Part shown: piece by piece, positions 8,286-16,426 of the stretch
How the letters are laid out: each line of letters begins with the position of its first letter
Numbering within the stretch: the stretch's first letter is position 1
Assembly: GCA_025451835.1 (NCBI GenBank)
Contig: JANWJR010000111.1
Coordinates: 1 to 40,893, forward strand
From: Candidatus Acidiferrales bacterium
GTDB taxonomy: Bacteria > Acidobacteriota > Terriglobia > Acidiferrales > UBA7541
Direction of reading: 5' to 3'
DNA length: 40,893 bases
Translations under genes and position numbers: made by a program
The notes under the pieces: generated by a model
The model's input: the letters and a program-made list of their open reading frames with translations, nothing else
Database searches by the model: none
What the model was told of the DNA's origin: nothing

Positions 8286-8962
8286 TGAGAACGGCGGACA
8301 ATTCACGCGTAGGCAGTGGAACGTCCCGGCGGCGCCACCTCGCCGTTACGATGCTCCTTCTTGCGCTGGTGGTTCTCTCTTTGATCTCAGCCTTCCGGGA
8401 GGCCGGCGTGTGGCTGGTGCGAGAAGATCCTCTCGCACGCGCCGATGTAATTTTCGTCTTGAGCGGAAGCATGCCATATCGCGCGGAAGAAGCGGCCAAC
8501 ATTTATCGCAAGGGGTACGCGCCCGAAATCTGGGTAAGCCACCCGCTAGGCCCCTCCGAGGATCTTCAGGAACTCGGAATCCACTACGTCGGTGAAGAAG
8601 AGTACGACCGCGAAGTTTTGATCCATGAAGGAGTTTCGGAATCAGCGGTTCGCGTTCTAGCGGATGAAATCGTCGACACCGAACAAGAGATGCAAGCGGC
8701 GTCGAAAGAAATGAGGGCCACAGGCAAGAGAAGGATCATCATCGTCACGTCGCCGGAGCATTCGCGGCGAGTCCGAGCGCTGTGGAGAAAGCTCGGCTTG
8801 AAAGATTCAATGGCGATCATTCGGGCGGCGCCCGAAGATCCGTTTGATGCGGTCTATTGGTGGCGCGACACGCGGGACGCCCTTGCGGTGGTGCGGGAAT
8901 ACCTGGGACTGATGAATGTCTGGGCTGGATTGCCGGTGCGGCCGCGTTCGGGTGGGGTCTGA
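8285..8962 (+). CDS. DUF218/YdcF-like membrane-anchored protein
   Basis: The ATG at 8285 overlaps the preceding TGA as TGATG, a classic translational-coupling arrangement; a TTG directly before it is the less likely start. The 225-residue product has one N-terminal membrane segment (about residues 17-36). A DUF218 domain follows: ARADVIFVLSGSMPYRAEEAANIY, then RVLADEIVDTEQEM, and KRRIIIVTSPEHSRRVRALW. YdcF/SanA/ElyC proteins are linked to envelope integrity and to lipid-linked precursor metabolism in other bacteria, but their reaction is not firmly known. Coupling to a carbamoyltransferase suggests it acts in the same glycan pathway, probably at the periplasmic face of the inner membrane. It ends the + strand cluster: the next gene is convergent, 13 bp away. 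Confidence 0.82.
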   Translation: MRTADNSRVGSGTSRRRHLAVTMLLLALVVLSLISAFREAGVWLVREDPLARADVIFVLSGSMPYRAEEAANIYRKGYAPEIWVSHPLGPSEDLQELGIHYVGEEEYDREVLIHEGVSESAVRVLADEIVDTEQEMQAASKEMRATGKRRIIIVTSPEHSRRVRALWRKLGLKDSMAIIRAAPEDPFDAVYWWRDTRDALAVVREYLGLMNVWAGLPVRPRSGGV

Positions 8963-8975
8963 ATGCCATTCGGGG

Positions 8976-9845
8976 TTAAACCTTTGCGTTGTTCAGCCAC
9001 ACTGGCTCGGGTTCGAGGATTTTGCAGCGGTCCCAATCTGCTTTTTTCCTCAGGTCGTGCAGCCAGAGCTGCCACTCGATCCCGGTATCCTGATCGTCGT
9101 GAGAATAAAATGCACGCCAGCAGCCACCCCCACCGGGGGACGGCTGTCCGCCATTTTCAGAGCTCTCCAACGGATCGTGACTCCGAAACTCCGCCAGCAG
9201 ATCCACGTCGAGATGCACCCGGAGAAATGTAGTGGCATCGGCGTCGGAACCGCCGGGGCAGCCGTTATTGGTATTCGCGGCGTTTACTTTCGAACAGCAA
9301 TAACATCCCCGGAGTTCGATCGAGTTTTTCGAGAGAATGAGTTCGAGGGAGGGCGGACGTTCGATGCGCTCGCCGCCAGCGAGCCGCAATTCCCAAAGAG
9401 TCAGTGGATCCGCGGCGGCATCGGAATCCGCGTAAAAATCCAGCGTTCGCGTTTGACGCAGTGCCGCCTGACTCTCTGGCAGAATCTCCGTGGTCGTCGC
9501 AACCGTATGGCTGCGCCAGCGTTCGAGTTTTACCGACGCGACGAAACTGCCGTAGGATTGAATGAATTTTCGCTGTTCGCTGGTGATGGCGAGGGTGTGT
9601 TGCCAGAAGCGCTCGCTGATGCGGAATGAGAATGTAAAGACTTGCTCAAGCGGTACCGGAAAGGACTCCCCCAGGCGGCGCTTGAAATCGGGATTGCCAA
9701 TTTCTTCCAGATCCCGGATGCGATCCGCAAGCCGCCGGATGGTCCAGGACTGCTTTCGCAATACCTGCTGCCAATGGCTCGCCAGGCCTGCAAAGACAAA
9801 AACAACGATGATGGAGATTCCCATTGCCGGCAGGAGAATGTCCAT
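8976..9845 (-). CDS. Unknown membrane-anchored, cysteine-rich protein
   Basis: I do not recognise a family. The 289-residue product begins with one hydrophobic segment (about residues 5-23), then a basic, helical stretch (WTIRRLADRIRDLEEIG) and a soluble C-terminal part. The C-terminal half carries a CYCC cluster, NNGCPGG, a GGGGC turn and DRCK, six cysteines in roughly 100 residues, which could bind metal or form disulfides. A GGAGAG Shine-Dalgarno lies about 9 nt upstream of the ATG. A 237-codon open frame on the opposite strand (8916-9629) overlaps it but lacks a ribosome site and sensible composition, so the minus strand is chosen. It separates the glycan cluster from the UDP-sugar genes, and nothing in the context fixes a role. 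Confidence 0.6.
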   Translation of the reverse strand: MDILLPAMGISIIVVFVFAGLASHWQQVLRKQSWTIRRLADRIRDLEEIGNPDFKRRLGESFPVPLEQVFTFSFRISERFWQHTLAITSEQRKFIQSYGSFVASVKLERWRSHTVATTTEILPESQAALRQTRTLDFYADSDAAADPLTLWELRLAGGERIERPPSLELILSKNSIELRGCYCCSKVNAANTNNGCPGGSDADATTFLRVHLDVDLLAEFRSHDPLESSENGGQPSPGGGGCWRAFYSHDDQDTGIEWQLWLHDLRKKADWDRCKILEPEPVWLNNAKV

Positions 9846-10153
9846 ATGTGCGCTCTCCGGGTGTTGCGCGGGGTCGAGCGGATTCTACTACTAAATTGCT
9901 GGACCGCGGATGCAATCGCGGCCTTGGGAGACTTTTTTGCAGGGATTACGTCCAGGGATTACTGGGCACTTTCATGAATGCGCGTTACTCCAAGAGTGTC
10001 AGACTTCGGACGTGCTAGCACCGATTCGATGATTACTCATCATCAAGTGGGATTCCGAACGTTTGTGATTTGGCTTGGCGGATTGCACCAGCTATACGAA
10101 AATGGAATGCACGTTAAGCATTTTTCATAGATGAGCAATTCGGGAGATTTGCT
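9846..10153. other. 308-bp divergent intergenic region between the unknown membrane gene and ugd
   Basis: No gene is visible. It contains a short CCGCG/CGCGG hairpin at 9904-9921, followed 11 nt later by six T residues (9933-9938). That spacing is too loose for a normal intrinsic terminator, and the position upstream of a divergent gene argues against one. The right half holds the predicted ugd promoter. Nothing else in the stretch stands out. Confidence 0.45.
10070..10098 (+). promoter_or_regulatory. Predicted sigma-70-type promoter of ugd
   Basis: TTGGCT (10070-10075) and TATACG (10093-10098) are separated by 17 bp, matching four of six consensus bases in each hexamer. The transcript would begin near 10105 and have a leader of about 50 nt before the TTG start of the UDP-glucose dehydrogenase gene. 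Prediction by pattern only. Confidence 0.4.
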
Positions 10154-11506
10154 TTGAAAATTTCTGTGATTGGGGCCGGTTATGTCGGCCTGGTGACGGG
10201 CGGATGTCTGGCTGCAATCGGCCACGAAGTAATTTGCACCGACAACGACGCAGCAAAAATCAAGACTCTTGAAGCGGGCCGGCTCCCCATCTACGAGCCG
10301 GGACTGGACTCCGTGGTGGCAACCGCTCGCAAAGAGGGGCGCCTGACTTTTACCGCCAATCCGGCGGGCGCCGTGGCAGCCGGAGACGCAATCTTTATTT
10401 GCGTCGGCACGCCGCCTCTTCCCAACGGCGACGCCGACTTGAGCGCCATTGACCGGGTGGCGCGCACGATCGCCACGGAAGCGCGCTCGACCAAGTTGGT
10501 GATCGAAAAGAGCACAGTGCCGGCACAAACGGGACAGGAGCTGCAGCGTGCACTTTCGGTCTACGGCCGCAAAAGCAATTTATCGTTCCGCGTTGCGTCG
10601 AACCCTGAATTCCTTCGCGAAGGAACAGCCGTCGAAGATTTCCTGCACCCCGACAGGATCGTGGTTGGTGTGGAGGATGAAGCGTCCGAGCGCCAGCTCC
10701 ACGAAATATACCGGCCCGTTCTGGAGCGCAAATTCCATTGCTTCGCCCACGGCGGAAAGTGCGCGGACGGGCCGCTGCCCGAATGGCTGGTAACCACGAT
10801 CAACAGCGCCGAGCTAATCAAGCATGCTTCGAACTCATTTCTGGCGCTGAAAATTTCCTACGCCAACATGGTTTCGGATCTCGCGGAACGCCTCGGGGCG
10901 AACGTCGACGAAGTGCTCCACGCCGTGGGAACGGACCCTCGCATCGGCAAGAGTTTCTTCCGCGCGGGAATTGGATTTGGAGGCTTCTGCCTGCCGAAAG
11001 ATTTGCAGGCGTTCGTACACCTCGCGGAGCGGTCGGGCGTGGATTTTTCGATGTTGAAGGAAGCAGAAGAAATAAATCACGGGCGCATTCACCATTTTAT
11101 GGAAAAAATCAAGCGCGCCCTCTGGGTGGTGAAGGAAAAGCAAATCGGCGTGTTAGGCCTGGCTTTCAAGCCCAATACGGACGACATTCGATTCTCGCCG
11201 GCAATCGATTTGATTTCCGCGCTGGTGTCGGAAGGAGCGCACGTTCGCGCCTACGATCCTGAAGCAATGGAGCGCGCGCGTGCTTCGTTTCCGCATCTCA
11301 AATACGCCGAATCCGCCTACGACGCCGCCGACAACGCCGAAGCGCTGGTGATCGCCACGGAATGGGATCAGTTCCGGCATCTCGATTGGGACCGCGTCCG
11401 GGAATCAATGGCCCGACCGCTGATTCTCGATGGGCGCAACCTGCTTTCCGCACGTGAAATGAAAGCCTACGGATTCGAATACTATTCGGTGGGCCGTCCA
11501 GACTGA
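10154..11506 (+). CDS. ugd: UDP-glucose 6-dehydrogenase
   Basis: The enzyme oxidises UDP-glucose to UDP-glucuronate with two NAD+ in the cytoplasm. The 450-residue product has the N-terminal Rossmann motif GAGYVGLVTGG, FICVGTPP and EKSTVPAQTG. It then has NPEFLREGTAVEDFLHPDR, the catalytic-cysteine motif GFGGFCLPKDL with Cys279, and the C-terminal LAFKPNTDDIR/ATEWDQF segments. The start is TTG: the protein must begin MKISVIGAGYVG, the codon before AAA is TTG, and a GGGAG ribosome site lies eight bases upstream. No ATG fits. It is convergent with a UDP-glucuronate decarboxylase gene, so the two probably supply UDP-GlcA and UDP-xylose for the nearby glycan cluster or for LPS. Confidence 0.95.
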   Translation: MKISVIGAGYVGLVTGGCLAAIGHEVICTDNDAAKIKTLEAGRLPIYEPGLDSVVATARKEGRLTFTANPAGAVAAGDAIFICVGTPPLPNGDADLSAIDRVARTIATEARSTKLVIEKSTVPAQTGQELQRALSVYGRKSNLSFRVASNPEFLREGTAVEDFLHPDRIVVGVEDEASERQLHEIYRPVLERKFHCFAHGGKCADGPLPEWLVTTINSAELIKHASNSFLALKISYANMVSDLAERLGANVDEVLHAVGTDPRIGKSFFRAGIGFGGFCLPKDLQAFVHLAERSGVDFSMLKEAEEINHGRIHHFMEKIKRALWVVKEKQIGVLGLAFKPNTDDIRFSPAIDLISALVSEGAHVRAYDPEAMERARASFPHLKYAESAYDAADNAEALVIATEWDQFRHLDWDRVRESMARPLILDGRNLLSAREMKAYGFEYYSVGRPD

Positions 11507-11567
11507 TTGGCGGGAGCCGGGCCTCTGGAAAATGGGAATTACGCAGATGCGTGACGCCAAACTTTCG

Positions 11568-12518
11568 CTAGCGCGCCTGGTTGGATTCAGCAAGCTTTTT
11601 GCGGAAGTAATCATAGGTACGGCGTAAGCCTTCCGCGAGATCTACCTGCGGCTCCCAATGCAGGATGCGCTTTGCTTTGCTGATATCGGGACAGCGCTGT
11701 TTGGGATCGTCCTGCGGCAAAGGATGAAACACTATGGGAACATTCGCGCCTACAAGTGCGCGCACACGTTCGGCAAATTCATGGATGGTGATCTCATGCG
11801 GATTTCCGATGTTCACGGGATCGTGTTCGTTCGATTCAAATAAGCGGTAGATTCCATCGAGCAAATCCGACACGTAACAAAAGCTCCTGGTCTGGCTACC
11901 GTCGCCATACACCGTGATTGGTTCCCCGGCCAGTGCCTGGTACAGGAAATTCGGCAGCGCCCGGCCGTCGTTCAAGCGCATGCGGGGACCGTAGGTATTG
12001 AATATGCGGACGATGCGCGTATCGAGACCGTGGTAGCGGTGATAGGCCATCGTCAAGGCTTCGGAAAAACGCTTGGCCTCGTCATAGACGCCGCGCGGCC
12101 CCACTTGATTTACATGACCCCAGTAGCTTTCCGGCTGCGGGCTCACGTCTGGGTCTCCGTAACATTCCGACGTCGAAGCCATGAAAAACTTTGCTTTCTT
12201 GGCAAGCGCCAGACCCAGGCAGTTGTGCGTTCCCAACGAACCAACCTTGAGCGTTTGAATCGGCAATTTCAAGTAATCCGGCGGGCTTGCAGGCGAGGCG
12301 AAATGGAAGACGGCATCCACCGCACCGGGAACTTCGATGTGTTTTGTTACATCGTGACGCTTGAATTCGAACCGAGGATTCTCGCGCAGGTGGGCGATGT
12401 TGGCTTCCGAACCCGTGGCGAGATTATCCAGACACAAAATGCCCCAGCCTTTCTCAATCATTAGGTCGCAGAGATGGGAGCCAAGGAATCCCGCACCGCC
12501 GGTAATTACCGCTCGCAA
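11568..12518 (-). CDS. UDP-glucuronate decarboxylase (UDP-xylose synthase), extended SDR family
   Basis: Extended short-chain dehydrogenase of 316 residues. The N-terminal NAD+ site is [12 protein letters not shown], the active-site pair is Y145-x3-K149 in GVYDEAKR, and STSE supplies the catalytic Ser/Thr region. [14 protein letters not shown] and [15 protein letters not shown] are distinctive of the UXS/UDP-glucuronate decarboxylase group rather than GalE. That reaction converts UDP-glucuronate to UDP-xylose and CO2. The ugd gene, making the substrate, is convergent and 61 bp away, which supports the assignment. The short intervening gap shows no clear terminator. A dTDP-glucose 4,6-dehydratase is the main alternative but the RMRLNDGR motif argues against it. 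Confidence 0.9.
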   Translation of the reverse strand: MRAVITGGAGFLGSHLCDLMIEKGWGILCLDNLATGSEANIAHLRENPRFEFKRHDVTKHIEVPGAVDAVFHFASPASPPDYLKLPIQTLKVGSLGTHNCLGLALAKKAKFFMASTSECYGDPDVSPQPESYWGHVNQVGPRGVYDEAKRFSEALTMAYHRYHGLDTRIVRIFNTYGPRMRLNDGRALPNFLYQALAGEPITVYGDGSQTRSFCYVSDLLDGIYRLFESNEHDPVNIGNPHEITIHEFAERVRALVGANVPIVFHPLPQDDPKQRCPDISKAKRILHWEPQVDLAEGLRRTYDYFRKKLAESNQAR

Positions 12519-12645
12519 ATGAGTGCTCCTTAACGCCCGGTTCGGACGAACGCCGCAGGGAGCATTATGTCTGAAAAAAAGACGGCGGAGAAGAGCCGCG
12601 CCCGTGAGATCACGGTCGCGGAAAACGCTGGATTTTCCAATAGGC

Positions 12646-13152
12646 TTAGTGAGTCGTTACGAGCCGGTCTGAAGGGAAAGCGGTCGTATGATCCACGACA
12701 ATTTTCCAGCCGTCAGGAAATCTCTGAAAATTCAGGGTGAAGACTCCCGCCGGCTTGTCGCGTTCGCGTTCAAGCTGGTATTGTCCGGTCGCGAAAGCGG
12801 CATCCCCGCAGACGACGTGGATCTCCAGCTTCGAAAACGTCAGGTGGCCCATCGCTTTTCGATCCGGGTAATGTTTTCGGTAACGGTCGAGGAGCGTCTG
12901 CCACCCATGCGAAACCCCGTCGGCACTGACAAATTCCGTTTGGCTGGATTTCCAGTATCCCGCCATGAATCCATCGATATCTCCTCGATTCCAGGTGTCC
13001 GTTTGAGCCTCAAGAACGTTGCGGATACTTAGTTCCGGTGACTGATCCACAGCGGGTATCGGCTCTGAGATGGCAATTGAGGACCCGGGGGTGATGGCGA
13101 GAAGAATCGCGAGAAATCCCCAAAGAACCGGTCTCATGCGCTTAAAGTTCAT
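12646..13152 (-). CDS. Secreted SnoaL-like/DUF4440 protein
   Basis: The open frame extends further upstream, but the ATG at 13152 is preceded by a strong GGGAGGAG Shine-Dalgarno and followed by a signal peptide (basic MNFKRMRP, a hydrophobic core, cleavage probably after SSIA), so this start is chosen (168 aa). The mature part matches the DUF4440/SnoaL-like (NTF2-fold) pattern: [22 protein letters not shown], then [12 protein letters not shown], and [22 protein letters not shown] at the C-terminus. These small cone-shaped proteins bind or turn over small ligands. The exported versions are poorly characterised and no catalytic assignment is possible here. It is transcribed away from the small membrane gene at 13336. 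Confidence 0.82.
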   Translation of the reverse strand: MNFKRMRPVLWGFLAILLAITPGSSIAISEPIPAVDQSPELSIRNVLEAQTDTWNRGDIDGFMAGYWKSSQTEFVSADGVSHGWQTLLDRYRKHYPDRKAMGHLTFSKLEIHVVCGDAAFATGQYQLERERDKPAGVFTLNFQRFPDGWKIVVDHTTAFPSDRLVTTH

Positions 13153-13335
13153 CCGTTGTCTCCTCCCAAGGCTGACGCTGCAAGCCGGTGCTAGAATTTC
13201 GGGGAGCTGCGATCGGCGTGCAATTGTATAGCACCATCGGCGAGGCGCTGGCATTCGCCCGTCCTATCGAGCAGAGTACGCTAGTTCTATTGTCGACGCA
13301 CGGTCCGCACGGCAGACTAGCACTCGGTCGAAGCT

Positions 13336-13746
13336 ATGTTGATCTCAGCCTTCATTTTCGTGATGACGGTCGTCACCCTGCTCCAGTTCGGCGCGTGGAG
13401 CTGGCGAGCCGGCTTACTGCGAGTGGCCGCCTTGGCGCCGATGCTCAGCCCGGAAACTCAAAGCAACCCGGTCGCCCAGATCTTACTGGATTCACGAGAC
13501 TTCCCGGAAGTGATAGGTTATCAAAAGCTGTGTCCCCAACTGGGTAATGAGCGCGGTTTGCGTGCCGTCGCTCTCTACTATCGCCTCGTGAAGGCCGTAG
13601 GCGCGTTGGGCGAGGCAATCGTTCCTTCGGTGCCGACCAGTTGGGCAAGTCGTGAAATGGTCCTCTGCACGCGCTACGCAGCCGTTGTGATGGTGCAGCG
13701 TCTAGAACGAAATCAGACCCTCGCCGCCCAGGCCCGATCCTACTAG
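13336..13746 (+). CDS. Small membrane protein of unknown function
   Basis: This 136-residue frame begins with a hydrophobic N-terminus (MLISAFIFVMTVVTLLQFGAW) that looks like an uncleaved membrane anchor. A soluble alpha-helical region with several basic residues follows (YYRLVKAVGALGEAI, TRYAAVVMVQRLERN). I do not recognise a named family. No strong ribosome site precedes the ATG. It is divergent from the SnoaL-like gene and 181 bp upstream of the Ig-like lipoprotein on the same strand. Composition and single-frame continuity favour a real gene over chance, but confidence is moderate. Confidence 0.55.
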   Translation: MLISAFIFVMTVVTLLQFGAWSWRAGLLRVAALAPMLSPETQSNPVAQILLDSRDFPEVIGYQKLCPQLGNERGLRAVALYYRLVKAVGALGEAIVPSVPTSWASREMVLCTRYAAVVMVQRLERNQTLAAQARSY

Positions 13747-13927
13747 CGGTTCGACCTGCCCCCCTGTTGATTCTTCAGCCTCCTCCCATTCAACCCTTTT
13801 GAATCGAGTCCTAGCACTACTGATAATATTCGATTATCCGAGGCTGCGGGAACTGGGGTCGGGCCGAGGCGGTTTCGGCGCTCGCTGTCACGAACAGCCC
13901 AACTCCAACGGACTGAGGAGCACCACG

Positions 13928-16249
13928 ATGACTACGCGAAAGGCCCCGTTTTGGGTCGTGCTGTGTTTTTCCGCGATCTCGCTCGGCCTTCTGGGCTGCG
14001 CCGGAGCGCCCCCGGTTCGCGTGTTCTTGACGCCCGGCGCGCCTCAAACAATCGACCAAGGCCAAACACTGAACCTTGCCGCTACCGCTCCCGCAGACAC
14101 GACGAATTCCGGAGTAACCTGGTCAATTTCGCCTGCGACGGGTGCTGGCACGCTGATGAATACGACGACAACATCCGCGACGTATGCCGCTCCCGCCAGC
14201 GTCACCAGCGCCACAACCGTAACCATCACGGCCACGTCGGTGCACAGTGCGAATCGCTCTTCCTCGCTGGCAGTCACCGTGGAACCGCCACCGACGATTC
14301 CAGCGACGAACCTGCCTTCGGGCAATCAAGGGTCCGCATACACCGCTACCGTAAGCGCCACGGGTGGGATCGCTCCCTACATTTTTTCTGTCGCATCTGG
14401 CTCGCTTCCGGCCGGTCTAAGCCTCGCTGCGAGCAGCGGGAGCTCGGTCACGATCAGCGGAACGCCAACGGCGTTGGGGACTTCGACGTTTACACTTCGC
14501 GTGACTGACGGCGGCGGGCTTTCGGGCGTCTCGCCATCTCTAAGCATCACGATCAACCAGGCATTGCCCCTGCAAATTACCACGACGGCGTTGCCGAACG
14601 GCACGATCAACACCGCCTACCCAACAACTACGCTGCAGGCAACAGGCGGCATCCAGCCTTACAAGTGGACCGTTACCACCGGCACTCTTCCGCCAGGACT
14701 GAGCCTGGCGACGAACGGCACGATTAGCGGAACGCCGACAACTGCCGGCACGTCAAACTTCACGGTTCAAGTCACCGACTCCGCGACGCCGACCGCGAAC
14801 ACCAAAACTGCAAATCTGAGCATTGCGATTTCCGCGTCCACGCCGCTGCAGGGTAATTTCGCATTCGAGTTCAGCGGGAACGATTCCAGCGGCCTTGTCG
14901 TGGCTGCCGGCAGCTTCACCGCCGATGGTCAAGGCCACATTACGAACGGAGTGGAGGACTTCAATACGGTCGGCGGCAGGCGCTTTCTCGCCCAGAGCTT
15001 TACTGGCAGCTATACATTGGGCGCGGACAATCGCGGCACTCTCACCTTGAATCTCCAGCAGGGGACGACGATTTACGCATTCTCGATGGATTCGACGGTT
15101 TCCCACGGCCGGCTGATCGAATTCGATAGCACAAGCACGCGGGGCTCCGGTGAAATCGAAAAGCAAAGTCTGACGACATGTTCTACGACTACGTTGAACA
15201 CAACGTACGCGCTGGGCATGTCCGGATTTATAAGCGCCGTAAGCGGCCTATCTCCCGGCCCGGTCGCACTCGCCGGAAGTTTCCTCGCCGATGGAGGAGG
15301 GCACTTCTCGACTGGCGAAGTCGACGCAAATTTGGCGGGGACGCCAAGCTCGGTGCTGGGATTCGGCTTTTCCGGCTCGATTGCGGCGGGCTCTAGTCCA
15401 GCGTCCTGTACTTTATCTACAGTGGCTCTAACAACGGGATCCATGAACCTAAGCGCCTATCCTGTCTCGGCGTCAGAATTTTTTCTAGTCGAGACTGATG
15501 CCATCAACGCCGCGACTCCCACGCTTCTGTCCGGCAAGCTGCTTCAGCAATTCGGAGCACCCTTTGCCGGGGCAAGCGCGCTCAATGCCAATAGCGTCGC
15601 CGCGCTCACTGGTCAGGTATTCACTTCAAGCAATGGCAGTTTTGTCCCCGATGTTTTGGTGGCGCAAATTTCTTTTCCAGGGAATAACAACTTCAGTCTG
15701 ACCGATACGGAAAATGAAAATGGCACCGTCTTAACGAACGTCAACAATACCGGGACGTTCGCGATTGATCAGGTTGGCCGGGTGCAGTTCTCCGGAGGAA
15801 CCGGCACTTTCAATTTCGTAATGTACATCATCAACGCGAACCAAGCGTTTTTCGTGACAACCAGTACCAATAGTTCGGGAAATGCAAACCCGCTTCTGGG
15901 AGAGTTCGATCCGCAAATCTCCACAACGCTGCCAGCTTCAGCAACTTTTGTGGAAGGAACGCTGCCTTCCGGAACTTTGACGACGCCCGATTACTCCGGC
16001 TTTTTTACGGTGACGGGAACAGCTGTAACTGGAACACAGGACACGAGCAAGTCTGCCGGGAACACCTCGGGGCAAGCGATTACAGGGACACTATCGAATC
16101 TGGACACCTCGATTGGCAGCGGGGATTACACGCAGTCGGCTCCAACAAATCTCAATGGTTTCTTCTACACGGTGTCGCCGACAAAGTTCGTCATGGTCAC
16201 GACGACGCCGGGAGATCCCAATCCAGTGGTGATCGTCTTCGGAAACTAG
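13928..16249 (+). CDS. Large Ig-like repeat lipoprotein
   Basis: The ATG at 13928 has a GAGGAG ribosome site seven bases upstream and starts a lipoprotein signal (LGLLGC, lipid-modified Cys24); the longer upstream frame has no such support. The 773-residue product is Thr/Ser/Gly-rich. An Ig-like segment (about 30-115) is followed by two He_PIG 'putative Ig' domains with the LPxGLSLA...ISGTPT signature (about 118-210 and 213-302). From about residue 310 there are three related beta-rich units of 100-150 residues, each with a GxFxxDGxGxxxxG-type start and a G-x-L-L-E/K end. There is no LPxTG, PEP-CTERM or enzyme motif. It is probably anchored in the outer membrane or exposed on the surface; adhesion is a guess. 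Confidence 0.85.
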   Translation: MTTRKAPFWVVLCFSAISLGLLGCAGAPPVRVFLTPGAPQTIDQGQTLNLAATAPADTTNSGVTWSISPATGAGTLMNTTTTSATYAAPASVTSATTVTITATSVHSANRSSSLAVTVEPPPTIPATNLPSGNQGSAYTATVSATGGIAPYIFSVASGSLPAGLSLAASSGSSVTISGTPTALGTSTFTLRVTDGGGLSGVSPSLSITINQALPLQITTTALPNGTINTAYPTTTLQATGGIQPYKWTVTTGTLPPGLSLATNGTISGTPTTAGTSNFTVQVTDSATPTANTKTANLSIAISASTPLQGNFAFEFSGNDSSGLVVAAGSFTADGQGHITNGVEDFNTVGGRRFLAQSFTGSYTLGADNRGTLTLNLQQGTTIYAFSMDSTVSHGRLIEFDSTSTRGSGEIEKQSLTTCSTTTLNTTYALGMSGFISAVSGLSPGPVALAGSFLADGGGHFSTGEVDANLAGTPSSVLGFGFSGSIAAGSSPASCTLSTVALTTGSMNLSAYPVSASEFFLVETDAINAATPTLLSGKLLQQFGAPFAGASALNANSVAALTGQVFTSSNGSFVPDVLVAQISFPGNNNFSLTDTENENGTVLTNVNNTGTFAIDQVGRVQFSGGTGTFNFVMYIINANQAFFVTTSTNSSGNANPLLGEFDPQISTTLPASATFVEGTLPSGTLTTPDYSGFFTVTGTAVTGTQDTSKSAGNTSGQAITGTLSNLDTSIGSGDYTQSAPTNLNGFFYTVSPTKFVMVTTTPGDPNPVVIVFGN

Positions 16250-16270
16250 CTCGTCAAGCCTTGGAACAGC

Positions 16271-16305
16271 AGGGGCGCCTTCGATTAGCCGGCCCCTTGT
16301 TTCGC
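16271..16305 (+). terminator. Possible weak terminator after the Ig-like lipoprotein
   Basis: AGGGGC at 16271-16276 can pair with GCCCCT at 16292-16297, followed by a short TGTTT run. It lies 22 bp after the lipoprotein stop in a convergent gap before fabH. The stem is only six base pairs and the U-tract is poor, so this is a low-confidence call. Confidence 0.35.
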
Positions 16306-16426
16306 GCGAGAACCCTCACCAGCGCGCAGCGAGCAACGTCCCTACGAACATCTGAGTCGGTGCGTCGCCGAGCGAGCTGTCTTCCCTCTCTCGGCCAGTT
16401 AGCTCATTCCCCACGGCCTCTTACAT

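Noticed and set aside
8916-9629. 237-codon + strand open frame opposite the unknown membrane gene
   Set aside because: It has no ribosome site, overlaps the end of the DUF218 gene and lacks any family-like segment; the minus frame has a membrane anchor and a GGAGAG site.
9904-9938. Intrinsic terminator made of a short GC hairpin and six T residues
   Set aside because: The T run begins 11 nt after the stem and the element lies in a divergent gap where no upstream + transcript ends.
12030-12464. 144-codon + strand frame opposite the UDP-glucuronate decarboxylase
   Set aside because: It is the complement of a clear extended-SDR gene and has no ribosome site.
13188-13547. 119-codon + strand frame overlapping the small membrane protein start
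   Set aside because: It overlaps the 13336-13746 frame and has an Arg/Ser-rich, Pro-rich out-of-frame composition.
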